Positions 1 to 7,673 of a DNA stretch of 64,000 nucleotides are shown here, piece after piece. The stretch spans positions 1,399,501 through 1,463,500 of the forward strand of contig NZ_OY829944.1 of the NCBI RefSeq assembly GCF_963556105.2, given 5' to 3'. Position 1 is the stretch's first letter. Each line of letters opens with the position of its first letter. A program made the position numbers and the translations under genes. Origin of the DNA: an uncultured Tolumonas sp. GTDB taxonomy: Bacteria; Pseudomonadota; Gammaproteobacteria; Enterobacterales; Aeromonadaceae. The notes under the pieces were generated by a model. That model worked only from the letters and a program-made list of their open reading frames with translations. It searched no databases and was not told the origin of the DNA.

Positions 1-54
1 TTGTCGAGCTATTTCGTGATTGCGTGGGTAAACGCGAAATTCTTTACTGTTTAG
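1..54 (+). CDS. Possible 3' end of an upstream gene (partial)
   Basis: An open frame from base 1 ends at a TAG at 52-54, 15 bases before a strong terminator hairpin. The 17 visible residues are hydrophobic (…YFVIAWVNAKFFTV). That would fit the last segment of a membrane protein, but it is too short to identify. Another frame stays open through the terminator and is less likely to be real. Confidence 0.25.
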   Translation: MSSYFVIAWVNAKFFTV

Positions 55-68
55 TTCTGCAAAGAAAC

Positions 69-101
69 AAAAAAGCCGGAATGAAATTTCCGGCTTTTTT
101 T
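69..101. terminator. Bidirectional rho-independent terminator
   Basis: A perfect 7-bp GC-rich stem (gccggaa/ttccggc, 75-81 and 88-94) with a 6-nt loop is flanked by an A-run on the left and a T-run on the right. It can therefore stop transcription from both sides: the partial gene on the plus strand and the bcp remnant (stop at 109-111) on the minus strand. Confidence 0.85.
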
Positions 102-108
102 ATTGTAA

Positions 109-243
109 TCATAATGAATCGAGGTAATCGATAACGATTTGATGATGGTTGCTGGTTTTGAAGTTATCAAATACATGTTCGATAACACCCTGTTCGTTGA
201 TCAAAAAGCTTATGCGGTGAATACCATCGTATTCTTTACCCAT
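109..243 (-). pseudogene. bcp: bcp 3' fragment (thiol peroxidase), cut off by island insertion
   Basis: Read on the minus strand this encodes 44 residues beginning MGKEYDG and ending in IDYLDSL, which is the C-terminal third of a bacterioferritin-comigratory protein (peroxiredoxin Q). It matches in register the end of the 5' fragment at 27828-28160: the first 111 residues there plus these 44 give about 155, the normal Bcp length. The fragment carries no peroxidatic cysteine and no longer has its own promoter. A methionine codon happens to lie at the junction, but translation would give only a piece of the fold. The break lies at the conserved F-M-G stretch, where the island has inserted. Confidence 0.9.
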
Positions 244-802
244 AAAAAACCACCCTTGGGAATACGCTAAGACATAAATTTTGACGATTCTTAATAAAAT
301 CTATCTTTAACAGTGGGTTAAGTTAATGAGTTTCTTTTTTGAACCCAAATTATAGCAGTCGTCATATTTTTTTGTAAATTTGGCTATTTTTGACGCTTTG
401 CCAACCGGGAACTTGTCATAAAAAGTTTAAGCGATGTATGAGATGAAGCTGATTGTCATTGCGACAGAATCGATCGGTTTCACAAGCATGACTCTAAATC
501 TGTAACTCATTTGTGGACATTTCCTAGTTAAGTATTGGATCAAATCATAATCGGATTTATCCAATTAGATTGTCGCGAGCAAAAAATGTGGCTCCTTTTT
601 GCTCAACGAGAATGAGCAACATAAAAGAGCCCATCATCAAACACTATCGACAACCTTCCAGTATTGACTGCAAAATTATCCCACGAATATTGAAAGATAT
701 TGTGTCATCAGCAATTGCATCCATTCCGCTGTAAGTCCTTTCATCCCAGTTGTCGTTTGTGAATTAGTGGAATATGGCGTTATGCGAGTGATTGATGGGT
801 TT
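244..802. other. Left end of the genomic island, non-coding
   Basis: About 560 bases without a convincing gene. The chromosomal bcp reading stops at about 243 and island DNA begins. A 12-base motif (aaatctatcttt) at 297-308 recurs in inverted orientation at 27769-27780, near the right end and at a similar distance from the junction. This is likely a subterminal recombinase-binding site. I see nothing else in the stretch. Confidence 0.6.
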
Positions 803-830
803 GAATAAAAAGAGCTCGCTCTTTTTATTC
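803..830 (-). terminator. Terminator of the metC-like operon
   Basis: A perfect 13-base inverted repeat (arms gaataaaaagagc and gctctttttattc, two-base centre) begins 22 bases past the stop codon of the lyase-like gene. Reading leftward, the GC part is followed by a T-rich arm, as in an intrinsic terminator. Confidence 0.7.
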
Positions 831-852
831 TCTATAGAAAACCATGCTCAGA

Positions 853-2031
853 TCACTCATGAAGACGAGCAAAGCCATATTTAAGGTCTGTCTTCAAGTC
901 ATCCAGGTCCTCTAATCCAATTTGTAATCGAAAGGCAAATCCCTTATATGGCCAAGCTGTTACTGACCTATCACGTTGCGGTTGGATTGGAACAACAAGA
1001 CTTTCATATCCACCCCATGAGTAACCCAGTTTAAAGATACTCATATCATCAAGCATCTTTGTAAATCCTGTCCTTTTGAAGTTGGCATTCAAAACTACAG
1101 AGAAGACACCAGAAGACCCTTTGAAATCTCTTTTCCAGATATTGTGTCCAGGGCAATCATTTATCGCAGGATGAAGAACTTTTTCGACTTCCGGTCTTTT
1201 CTGAAGCCATAAAGCCAGTTCTAAAGCTTTACGTTCCGTTTCTTTGATACGAAGGTGCATAGTTCGAAGTCCCCGTAATGCGAGCAGACAATCCTCAGCA
1301 CCAGGTAACATGGCCATCGCATCATAGGTAGCACGTAACTCTGGCCACGTTTCCCTGTTTGCTGATGCTAATCCAATGAGCAGGTCTGAATGTCCACTTA
1401 AATATTTTGTTCCCGCTTCAACGGATATATCGATACCATTTTCATGAGCATCAAAGAAAATTGGTGTAGCCCATGTATTATCTAAGATGGTCTTTAAACC
1501 ATATTTTTTTGCCACGGAGACCAAAGCAGGAATATCTTGAATCTCCATTGTCTGTGAACCAGGCGATTCCATAAAAATCGTGCTTGTGTTCTTTTTGACG
1601 AGTTTTTCTATATCAGCACCAATTAGTGGTGCGTAATATTCCGTATCAACACCATATTTACGTAAAAAATTATCGCAAAAGCTGCGAGAAGGACCATAGA
1701 TAGAGTCAGGAATAAGAATGTGATCGCCTGATTTAGTTGTGGTCATCAAAGCTAAAGCAACTGACCCAAGCCCAGATGGCGATAACACAGTTCCGTGAGC
1801 ACCAGTGAGTTGTGTCCATGCATCCTCAAGACTTGCGATAGTTGGCGAGCCTGCTGTACCGTAAAAGAAACGTCCACGCCGTTGTTCGATATCCTCTACT
1901 GTTTTATGAACAACCGTAGATCCACGGTATAACGGTGGATTAACAAATCCACATTGCTCATCCGTATTCCGCCCCAACATCGTGATCCGAGTAGCAAGCT
2001 CGAATGAATGTTTTTGACTGTTTATGCTCAT
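853..2031 (-). CDS. metC: PLP-dependent cystathionine beta-lyase-like enzyme
   Basis: A 392-residue protein of the Cys/Met-metabolism PLP enzyme family, to which MetB and MetC belong. The Schiff-base lysine is K209 in GTKYLSGHSD, and the family motif LDNTWATP precedes it near residue 183. Length and the …SWGGYESL… stretch near the C-terminus are closest to cystathionine beta-lyases, which cleave cystathionine or cysteine conjugates to a thiol, pyruvate and ammonia. The gene is last in an apparent minus-strand operon with a DMT permease and a DapA-like aldolase, with 7 bases separating it from the latter. As island cargo it is probably not the housekeeping metC. The substrate is an inference: a C-S lyase acting on an unusual amino acid is as likely as cystathionine. 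Confidence 0.75.
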   Translation of the reverse strand: MSINSQKHSFELATRITMLGRNTDEQCGFVNPPLYRGSTVVHKTVEDIEQRRGRFFYGTAGSPTIASLEDAWTQLTGAHGTVLSPSGLGSVALALMTTTKSGDHILIPDSIYGPSRSFCDNFLRKYGVDTEYYAPLIGADIEKLVKKNTSTIFMESPGSQTMEIQDIPALVSVAKKYGLKTILDNTWATPIFFDAHENGIDISVEAGTKYLSGHSDLLIGLASANRETWPELRATYDAMAMLPGAEDCLLALRGLRTMHLRIKETERKALELALWLQKRPEVEKVLHPAINDCPGHNIWKRDFKGSSGVFSVVLNANFKRTGFTKMLDDMSIFKLGYSWGGYESLVVPIQPQRDRSVTAWPYKGFAFRLQIGLEDLDDLKTDLKYGFARLHE

Positions 2032-2038
2032 AAAAACC

Positions 2039-2932
2039 TCAAGCTATTTCTAACTCATCAAGAATCTTGCTGAGACGTTGTCGTATAGTGCTATCCAGTG
2101 TTTTGACTGGGTGAGGTAAACAAGGCGTTGACACCAAATCGCGAATTTCCGCAGCCGTAGCAATAACGCGAAGGCTGCCATATTTAAGAAAAAGCGCCCA
2201 CAAAGGAGCCAAACGGTCGGACAGCTGCATGGCTTTCGCTGTCTCTCCAGCTTGTGATGCTTGAGTAATTGCCAAAGCGATATGTGGAAATAAACCGGCA
2301 ATTACAGAGTACCAACTTTCACATCCTGCATTTAAGCCACAGGCACCGTAAGCATCACCACTGACACCAATGGTCACATGTTCTGGGAGCATAGAGCGCA
2401 GTTGTTTGATACGAACAGTCGCTGCATCGATATTGGACGGTACACCTGGAATTTTGATTGAAGCGACGTTGGGAAGTTGTGCGATACGACCGTGTAACTC
2501 GTCGCTGAATTCAAAATGAGTCGTTGCAGGATTATCATAAACGCATAATGGCACAGATAAAGAACGAGAGACCGTTTCGTAGAGACTGAAAACCTCTTCA
2601 TCCGTGAGCTTTTGATAAGATACAGGGGCAAGGAGCACTCCTTGAGCGCCAGCCATTTGTGCATCCTGTGCAAGTTCAAGTACATCGCGGGTACGCAAGG
2701 CTCCGATCCCAACTATGACCGGAATATCGCCTGCGGATTGAACAGAAAGCTGAGCGATTCGCTTACGCTCAGAGCGGGACAGATAGGCGTAGCTGCCTGT
2801 TGATCCCAAAACACCTATTGAATCAACACCAGCATCACTCAAACGTTCGATCAATTGAACAAACCTGGCCTCGTCAATATCGCCCTCAGTTAAGGGGGTC
2901 AAAGGGAAAGCACTCAATCCGGAAAAGATCAT
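2039..2932 (-). CDS. DapA-family (dihydrodipicolinate synthase/N-acetylneuraminate lyase) class I aldolase
   Basis: A 297-residue TIM-barrel aldolase of the DHDPS/NAL family. I start it at 2932 because GGAGGT lies six bases upstream and homology begins there; the frame stays open further upstream to 3007. Schiff-base lysine K160 (ASIKIPG) and the tyrosine of VYDNP (Y132) are present. It differs from the housekeeping DapA at 28325-29203: the YNVPGRT motif is VYDNPAT and the TGES motif is TGSY. A role in cell-wall DAP synthesis is therefore unlikely, and a pyruvate-dependent aldolase or lyase on another substrate is more probable. It lies between the DMT permease and the lyase-like gene in one operon. 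Confidence 0.7.
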   Translation of the reverse strand: MIFSGLSAFPLTPLTEGDIDEARFVQLIERLSDAGVDSIGVLGSTGSYAYLSRSERKRIAQLSVQSAGDIPVIVGIGALRTRDVLELAQDAQMAGAQGVLLAPVSYQKLTDEEVFSLYETVSRSLSVPLCVYDNPATTHFEFSDELHGRIAQLPNVASIKIPGVPSNIDAATVRIKQLRSMLPEHVTIGVSGDAYGACGLNAGCESWYSVIAGLFPHIALAITQASQAGETAKAMQLSDRLAPLWALFLKYGSLRVIATAAEIRDLVSTPCLPHPVKTLDSTIRQRLSKILDELEIA

Positions 2933-2963
2933 TCGACCTCCATGGAGAATATTGTAAAAACCT

Positions 2964-3866
2964 CTATGAGGCGTATTTTTTCGCACCGGCGACGCAGAGC
3001 ACAGCACCTAACGTCACCAATAAAAGAATCCAATTCACTGTTTCATGAAGAAATAACACCGCGAGACCTAATCCGATAAACGGTTGAAGTAATTGAAGTT
3101 GACTAACAGCTGCGATGCCGCCGACAGCGAGACCTTTGTACCAGAAAATAAAACCAATCAGCATGCTAAAAAATGAGACATAGAAGAGCGCTACCCATAC
3201 AGAAAAACGAACGCTACTTAATGAAACAGGCATGGTAATGAATGTCGCGATCAGCATGATTGGTAGCGAGATGATCAGCGCCCAACTAATGACCTGCCAT
3301 CCACCAAGCTCGCGAGACAACTTCGCTCCTTCAGCATATCCTAGCCCACATGCCAGAATTGCCGCCAACATCAGCATATCGCCAACAACGGATACAGAGG
3401 CATTCTGGGAAAGAGCATATCCACCAACAATCACGCTACCCACAACGGAAAAAATCCAGAATTTTGGCTGCGGTCGTTCGCCACCCCTGATGACGCCAAA
3501 AATGGCTGTAGATAAGGGAAGAAGACCCAAAAAAACAATGGAGTGTACGGATGTTACATACTGCAATGCTATGGCGGTTAACAACGGAAAACCAATCACG
3601 ACACCAAGAGCAACAAAAAGCAGTGAACCAATTTGAGAACTATTTACTCTCTTTTCCTTGAACCCCAAAAGAAGAAGAGATGCCAATACGCCAGCGATAG
3701 ATGCTCGGCTAAAAGTTAGAAAAAAGGGGTCTAAATCTTGTACTGCTAAACGAGTCGCAGGCAGCGAACCACTGAAAATAATAACACCCAGTAATCCATG
3801 TCCCCATCCAGCCAGAGGGCTTTGTTCGTTTTTACTACTATTTGTATTAACCACGAAATACCTCAT
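2964..3866 (-). CDS. EamA/DMT-family transporter
   Basis: A 300-residue, very hydrophobic protein with about ten predicted membrane segments in two similar halves, typical of the drug/metabolite transporter superfamily (EamA domains). Members often export amino acids and related metabolites across the inner membrane. It is the first gene of the minus-strand operon, followed after 31 bases by the DapA-like gene, and is divergent from the MocR regulator across 104 bases. Only weak Shine-Dalgarno matches precede the ATG at 3866. Pairing with a MocR regulator and PLP enzymes suggests export of an amino acid or amine; the substrate cannot be read from sequence. Confidence 0.75.
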   Translation of the reverse strand: MRYFVVNTNSSKNEQSPLAGWGHGLLGVIIFSGSLPATRLAVQDLDPFFLTFSRASIAGVLASLLLLGFKEKRVNSSQIGSLLFVALGVVIGFPLLTAIALQYVTSVHSIVFLGLLPLSTAIFGVIRGGERPQPKFWIFSVVGSVIVGGYALSQNASVSVVGDMLMLAAILACGLGYAEGAKLSRELGGWQVISWALIISLPIMLIATFITMPVSLSSVRFSVWVALFYVSFFSMLIGFIFWYKGLAVGGIAAVSQLQLLQPFIGLGLAVLFLHETVNWILLLVTLGAVLCVAGAKKYAS

Positions 3867-3940
3867 GTTATGAAAAAATTACCTATAGCGTGATGCAGAG
3901 AAAACGTTGACAGAGGAAATATTAAATCCCATCATTTAAT

Positions 3941-3969
3941 ACAATCAAATTATTGTCATAGATACATTC
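3941..3969. promoter_or_regulatory. Putative MocR operator in the mocR/DMT intergenic region
   Basis: The inverted repeat acaat-N6-attgt (3941-3956) continues as attgtcatagatacattc (3952-3969). The same 18-base block, with one change, and the same inverted-repeat geometry occur at 6688-6727 upstream of the AlaA-like gene. The block ends right at the GTG start of mocR, so binding here could block its own expression and control the divergent DMT operon. Assignment to the MocR protein is inferred from co-location. Confidence 0.55.
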
Positions 3970-3970
3970 T

Positions 3971-5305
3971 GTGAAAGCACGTTACAAAACAATAGTCGAT
4001 GAATTTGCATCTGCGATTTATTCCGGTGAGCTGATGGCTGGAACTCGTTTACCAACACATCGTCAACTTTCTGCTGAAAAACATATATCTCTGGCAACTG
4101 CAACTCGGGTTTATTTTGAGCTGGAGTCCATGGGGTTAGTCAGTGGAGAAACAGGAAGAGGAACCTTTGTTCGGGAAATATCCTTGCCGCCAGGGCTAGG
4201 GATCGATCAACATGCTATTGCAACGGATGTACTTGACCTTAATTTCAACTATCCAGCACTTCCCGATCAAGCTGAACTACTACGTGATGCGCTAAGGCAA
4301 CTAACAACAACCGGTGATATTGAATCGCTGCTGCGTTATCAACCTCATGCTGGCAAACTGGGCGAGCGCAACATTATTGCATCATATCTCTCAAGCCGAG
4401 GTCTTTTACCTTCTGCTGAAGATGTTTTGATTGTTAACGGAGCTCAGCATGGTTTAGCGGTCAGCGTGATGGGATTGCTCAAACCAGGTGATGTGATGCT
4501 AGTTGATGCGCTCACTTACCCGGGGTTCAAAATTTTAGCCGGACTCTTTCATCTAGAGTTAATTCCCATTCCTATTACGTCACAAGGACCCGATTTATCT
4601 TTTTTGACTGATATTTGTAAAAAGAGACGGGTTCGGGCGATCTATACTATGCCGACAATGCATAATCCTCTTGGTTGGGTTCTCGACCTAGAGCAAAGAA
4701 AAGCTATCGCAGATATTGCTAAGCAACATGATCTAATAATCATTGAGGATGCTGCCTATGCTTATTTAGTGGATCATCCGCCACGTCCAATTGCTTTTTT
4801 TGCACCAGAACAAACAATTTATATCACCGGATTCTCCAAAAATATTGCTACCGGTTTACGTGTGGGCGCTATTGTGGCTTCCCAGAAATATCGCGCTTCA
4901 CTTGAGCGAGCGATCCGTGCAACCACGTGGAATACGCCAGCAATTATGACGAATATTGTTTGTGGCTGGTTATTAGATGGAACAATAGAGCGATTGGAGA
5001 TGCAAAAACGAGAAGACGCCTATTCGCGCCAAAAGTTAGCTCGTGAAGTTCTTGCTCCATTCCCCTTTATTAGTCATCCAAATTCTTATTTTATATGGCT
5101 TCCACTAACTGATGAGGTCCGGGCTGAATTTGTGGTTAAAAACCTGATGGGAGAACATATTTCGGTTTCCACAGCAGAACCTTTTTGTACAACACAAAAT
5201 GCACCACATGCTATTCGATTAGCTCTCGGATCAGTAAGTTATGAAAATCTGCATTTTGCTCTGACCAAAATTAAGAAGCACATCGAGTATGCTCAATATT
5301 TATAA
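3971..5305 (+). CDS. MocR-type GntR regulator with aminotransferase domain
   Basis: 444 residues: an N-terminal GntR winged helix (about 1-70, with PTHRQLSAEKHISLATATRVY) and a fold-type I aminotransferase-like domain (about 100-440) with PLP lysine K290 in ITGFSKN. Such regulators sense an amino acid or amine through PLP and control nearby transport and PLP-enzyme genes. The GTG at 3971 is the first possible start, because an in-frame TAG lies 12 bases upstream. No normal ribosome-binding site precedes it, so the mRNA may be leaderless or start close by. It is divergent from the DMT operon, and its stop is two bases from the convergent AlaA-like gene. Confidence 0.85.
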   Translation: MKARYKTIVDEFASAIYSGELMAGTRLPTHRQLSAEKHISLATATRVYFELESMGLVSGETGRGTFVREISLPPGLGIDQHAIATDVLDLNFNYPALPDQAELLRDALRQLTTTGDIESLLRYQPHAGKLGERNIIASYLSSRGLLPSAEDVLIVNGAQHGLAVSVMGLLKPGDVMLVDALTYPGFKILAGLFHLELIPIPITSQGPDLSFLTDICKKRRVRAIYTMPTMHNPLGWVLDLEQRKAIADIAKQHDLIIIEDAAYAYLVDHPPRPIAFFAPEQTIYITGFSKNIATGLRVGAIVASQKYRASLERAIRATTWNTPAIMTNIVCGWLLDGTIERLEMQKREDAYSRQKLAREVLAPFPFISHPNSYFIWLPLTDEVRAEFVVKNLMGEHISVSTAEPFCTTQNAPHAIRLALGSVSYENLHFALTKIKKHIEYAQYL

Positions 5306-5307
5306 AA

Positions 5308-6546
5308 TCACATTGATAGACGATTAATGTGGGTATTCCTATAATCCTCAAGGAAATTAGCAATGCGACTAATGGCATCACGTAGATCTGATTCATGAGG
5401 AAGGAAAACCATACGGAAATGATCAGTTTGCGGCCAGTTAAAACCTGTTCCCTGTACAAGCATTACACGAGTTGCTTCAAGTAATTGTAAGAAGAATTGA
5501 CGGTCATCCTTGATAGGATAAATATCAGGATCGAGGCGCGGAAACATGTAAAGTGCCGCGTTTGGCTTAACACAGCTTACCCCAGGGATTGCATTTATTA
5601 ACTCAAAAGCCAGATCACGCTGACACCTTAATCGGCCTCCATCCTTCACTAAATCATTAATACTTTGATATCCACCCAATGCAGTTTGAATAGCCCATTG
5701 ACCTGGAACGTTAGCGCATAATTTCATATTGGCTAACATATTTAGCCCTTCTATATAATCCGAAGCACGATCCTTACATCCGGATACAATTAACCAGCCA
5801 GCACGATACCCACAAGCTCTGTAACTTTTGGAAATTGAATTAAAGGTTAAAGTTAGAACGTCAGTCGACAAACTGGCTATCGCTGTATGTTTGACATCAT
5901 CATAAAGTATCTTGTCATAGACTTCGTCGGAAAAAATGACTAGTCCATATTCTCTTGCGATCTGTATTATTTCCAAAAGAATATTATCCGGATAAAGTGC
6001 ACCTGTTGGATTGTTAGGATTGATGACAACGATGCCTTTTGTTCTTGATGTAATTTTGCTTCGAATATCGGCAAGGTCTGGTATCCAGCCTTTACTTTCG
6101 TCACAAAGATAATGCACGGGTGTCCCACCAGATAAGCTAGTCACAGCAGTCCATAGTGGATAATCTGGTGCAGGAACCAGCAATTCGTCACCATTGTCTA
6201 GCAATGCATTCGTTGCCATTGTTATAAGCTCAGAAGCACCATTACCGAGGTATATATCATCTAGTGTTACCGATTTTATACCTTGCTGCTGCGAGTAATG
6301 CATTACCGCCTTGCGTGCAGCAAAATTACCTTTGCTATCTGAATAACCAGCTGAATTTGGCAAGTTGCGGATCATATCTAACTGAACTTCTTCTGGGGCT
6401 TCGAAACCAAATACAGCAAGATTCCCAATATTAAGCTTAATAATTCTCTGACCTTCATCTTCCATTTGTTTAGCCCGATCCATAATGGGACCACGAATGT
6501 CATATAACACATTGCCCAATTTGCTCGATTTATTGATAAGTTTCAT
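5308..6546 (-). CDS. alaA: AlaA-like alanine/glutamate-pyruvate aminotransferase
   Basis: A 412-residue class I aminotransferase closely resembling E. coli AlaA (YfbQ) in length and layout. It has NPNNPTGA near residue 177, SDEVYDKILYD near 206, PLP lysine K240 in SISKSYRACGYRAG, and a conserved C-terminal FRMVFLP. AlaA makes alanine from pyruvate and glutamate. The ATG at 6546 has AGGG nine bases upstream. It is convergent with the MocR gene, and a copy of the putative MocR operator lies 142-181 bases upstream, linking it to the same regulon. A chromosomal alaA probably exists elsewhere, so this island copy is likely part of the specialised amino-acid module. Confidence 0.75.
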   Translation of the reverse strand: MKLINKSSKLGNVLYDIRGPIMDRAKQMEDEGQRIIKLNIGNLAVFGFEAPEEVQLDMIRNLPNSAGYSDSKGNFAARKAVMHYSQQQGIKSVTLDDIYLGNGASELITMATNALLDNGDELLVPAPDYPLWTAVTSLSGGTPVHYLCDESKGWIPDLADIRSKITSRTKGIVVINPNNPTGALYPDNILLEIIQIAREYGLVIFSDEVYDKILYDDVKHTAIASLSTDVLTLTFNSISKSYRACGYRAGWLIVSGCKDRASDYIEGLNMLANMKLCANVPGQWAIQTALGGYQSINDLVKDGGRLRCQRDLAFELINAIPGVSCVKPNAALYMFPRLDPDIYPIKDDRQFFLQLLEATRVMLVQGTGFNWPQTDHFRMVFLPHESDLRDAISRIANFLEDYRNTHINRLSM

Positions 6547-6687
6547 TAATCAACCCTATGAAAAAATGGCAAAAATAATTTAAAAATAACGTCCATATAG
6601 ACGTTGCAGGTTCACGACTGAGACATATATGGGTGGCTCGCTTTCAACTCTTATGCTCATAGATAGGATTTTATTAACACGAACTAT

Positions 6688-6727
6688 GACAATCAAAAAA
6701 TTGTCATGAATACATTCATTGTCATCT
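6688..6727. promoter_or_regulatory. Putative MocR operator upstream of the alaA-like gene
   Basis: A perfect inverted repeat atgacaat-N6-attgtcat (6688-6709) is followed by a second direct copy of attgtcat (6720-6727), 18 bases on. Bases 6702-6719 match the 18-base block at the mocR start at 17 of 18 positions. Combined direct and inverted repeats are known for MocR-family operators. Confidence 0.6.
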
Positions 6728-7086
6728 ATTTTTGCTGGTTATAGTGGTTTCTGTTTTGCTAACTCGCGTTGAATACATGTGTTCAACGCGAGTTCCACTG
6801 ATCGGTTGGCAAGTTGTTCAATGAAATAGATATGTGGGTGATAGTTGCTGCTAAACACGGAAAGGGGCAGGAACGCGTTTACTTTGGCTAACTCAGTGAT
6901 GGATAAAACTGAGGTTACGACTTCTATTTATTTCTACTGATTACAAAATAGTGGGCTATCGATAACCCACTCACGCATTTAAACATCATGGCATTCCTCA
7001 TACAGTTTTACCCATAGTAATCGCTGATGAATTTCTCTATCCATAGACATCAAATATAGTTGAAATGATGTCTATGAATCACACAC
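6728..7086. other. Non-coding stretch with inverted repeats
   Basis: No convincing gene. Three inverted repeats stand out: a perfect 13-base one at 6763-6775/6784-6796 (arm aactcgcgttgaa, 8-base loop), a near-palindrome at 6951-6970, and an 11-base one at 7042-7052/7066-7076 just past the stop of the AbrB-like gene, which may help to end its transcript. None is followed by a clear T-run. Confidence 0.4.
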
Positions 7087-7335
7087 TTAAATTATTTCTT
7101 TTCCAACCGACTTGGCGTCCAACCAATCCTTCTGTTCGCTGTCCATTGGTTCATCAATGGGATAATTCTCCAATAAAACATCGAGCTTGCTCAACTTCTT
7201 TAAGATCCAACTATCATCCCCATTATCTATCCATTCTATAAGGTCTCCCTCATTCCAAGACAGCTCCCTTTGTAAATTATCGGGAATTAAAAAGTAGTGT
7301 TCGCCATTCTCATTTTGTTCAATTTTAACTCTCAT
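7087..7335 (-). CDS. AbrB/MazE-like DNA-binding protein (orphan antitoxin type)
   Basis: 82 residues. The N-terminal half (MRVKIEQ…YFLIPDNLQRELSWNEGDLIEWIDNGD) has the swapped-hairpin AbrB pattern: a short strand, a [IV]P turn, then GD.[IV].W. The acidic C-terminal tail resembles the toxin-binding end of antitoxins. No toxin gene lies beside it: the next island gene is over 100 bases away and on the other strand. It may be an orphaned antitoxin or a small regulator of neighbouring genes. There is no strong start alternative to the ATG at 7335. Confidence 0.55.
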   Translation of the reverse strand: MRVKIEQNENGEHYFLIPDNLQRELSWNEGDLIEWIDNGDDSWILKKLSKLDVLLENYPIDEPMDSEQKDWLDAKSVGKEII

Positions 7336-7440
7336 CTGTTCACTCTACAGAGCTTGTGGAATTTTTTAGGTTTATCCCATTACAAAAATTTAGGCAATAA
7401 TGACACAGTAAAAATGCATAGGAAGCATCGCTAAATAGGA

Positions 7441-7596
7441 ATGGGGCGAGCGACCTGGAAGCATATGAAGCGCCGTTCACCGCTTAAGAGTGAACCATCT
7501 GTATCACAAGATGACCCTAAGGCTCTGAATAAAGCAGCGATGTATTTGATTTGTTTGCCGCCTTTTGAGTTTTATCGATTGTTTTTCAAAGAATGA
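7441..7596 (+). CDS. Small ORF of unknown function upstream of hsdR
   Basis: A 51-residue frame starting ATGGGGCGAGCG and ending at a TGA. The product is basic at its N-terminus (KHMKRRSP) and hydrophobic near its end (MYLICLPPFEFYRLFF). I recognise no family. An AGGA is present but sits too close to the ATG for a good ribosome-binding site. It could be a small host-range or RM-associated peptide, or a chance frame in the 338-base gap. Confidence 0.25.
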   Translation: MGRATWKHMKRRSPLKSEPSVSQDDPKALNKAAMYLICLPPFEFYRLFFKE

Positions 7597-7673
7597 CATT
7601 TGATGGAATGCAAAGAAAATCAAATGAATCTGTGCAAAAATGTGCTCATATGGGCAATGCAGAGTAGTACCGC

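Noticed and set aside
3-140. Open frame from base 3 running through the first terminator
   Set aside because: It crosses a strong terminator and the bcp remnant; the frame ending at 54 is a better candidate for the end of the upstream gene.
2039-2932. Island DapA-like gene as a second housekeeping dapA
   Set aside because: It lacks the YNVPGRT and TGES motifs that the true dapA at 28325-29203 has, and sits in a different operon.
2374-3048. Overlapping antisense frames across the DapA-like gene
   Set aside because: They are shadows of the true coding frame, without start signals or family similarity.
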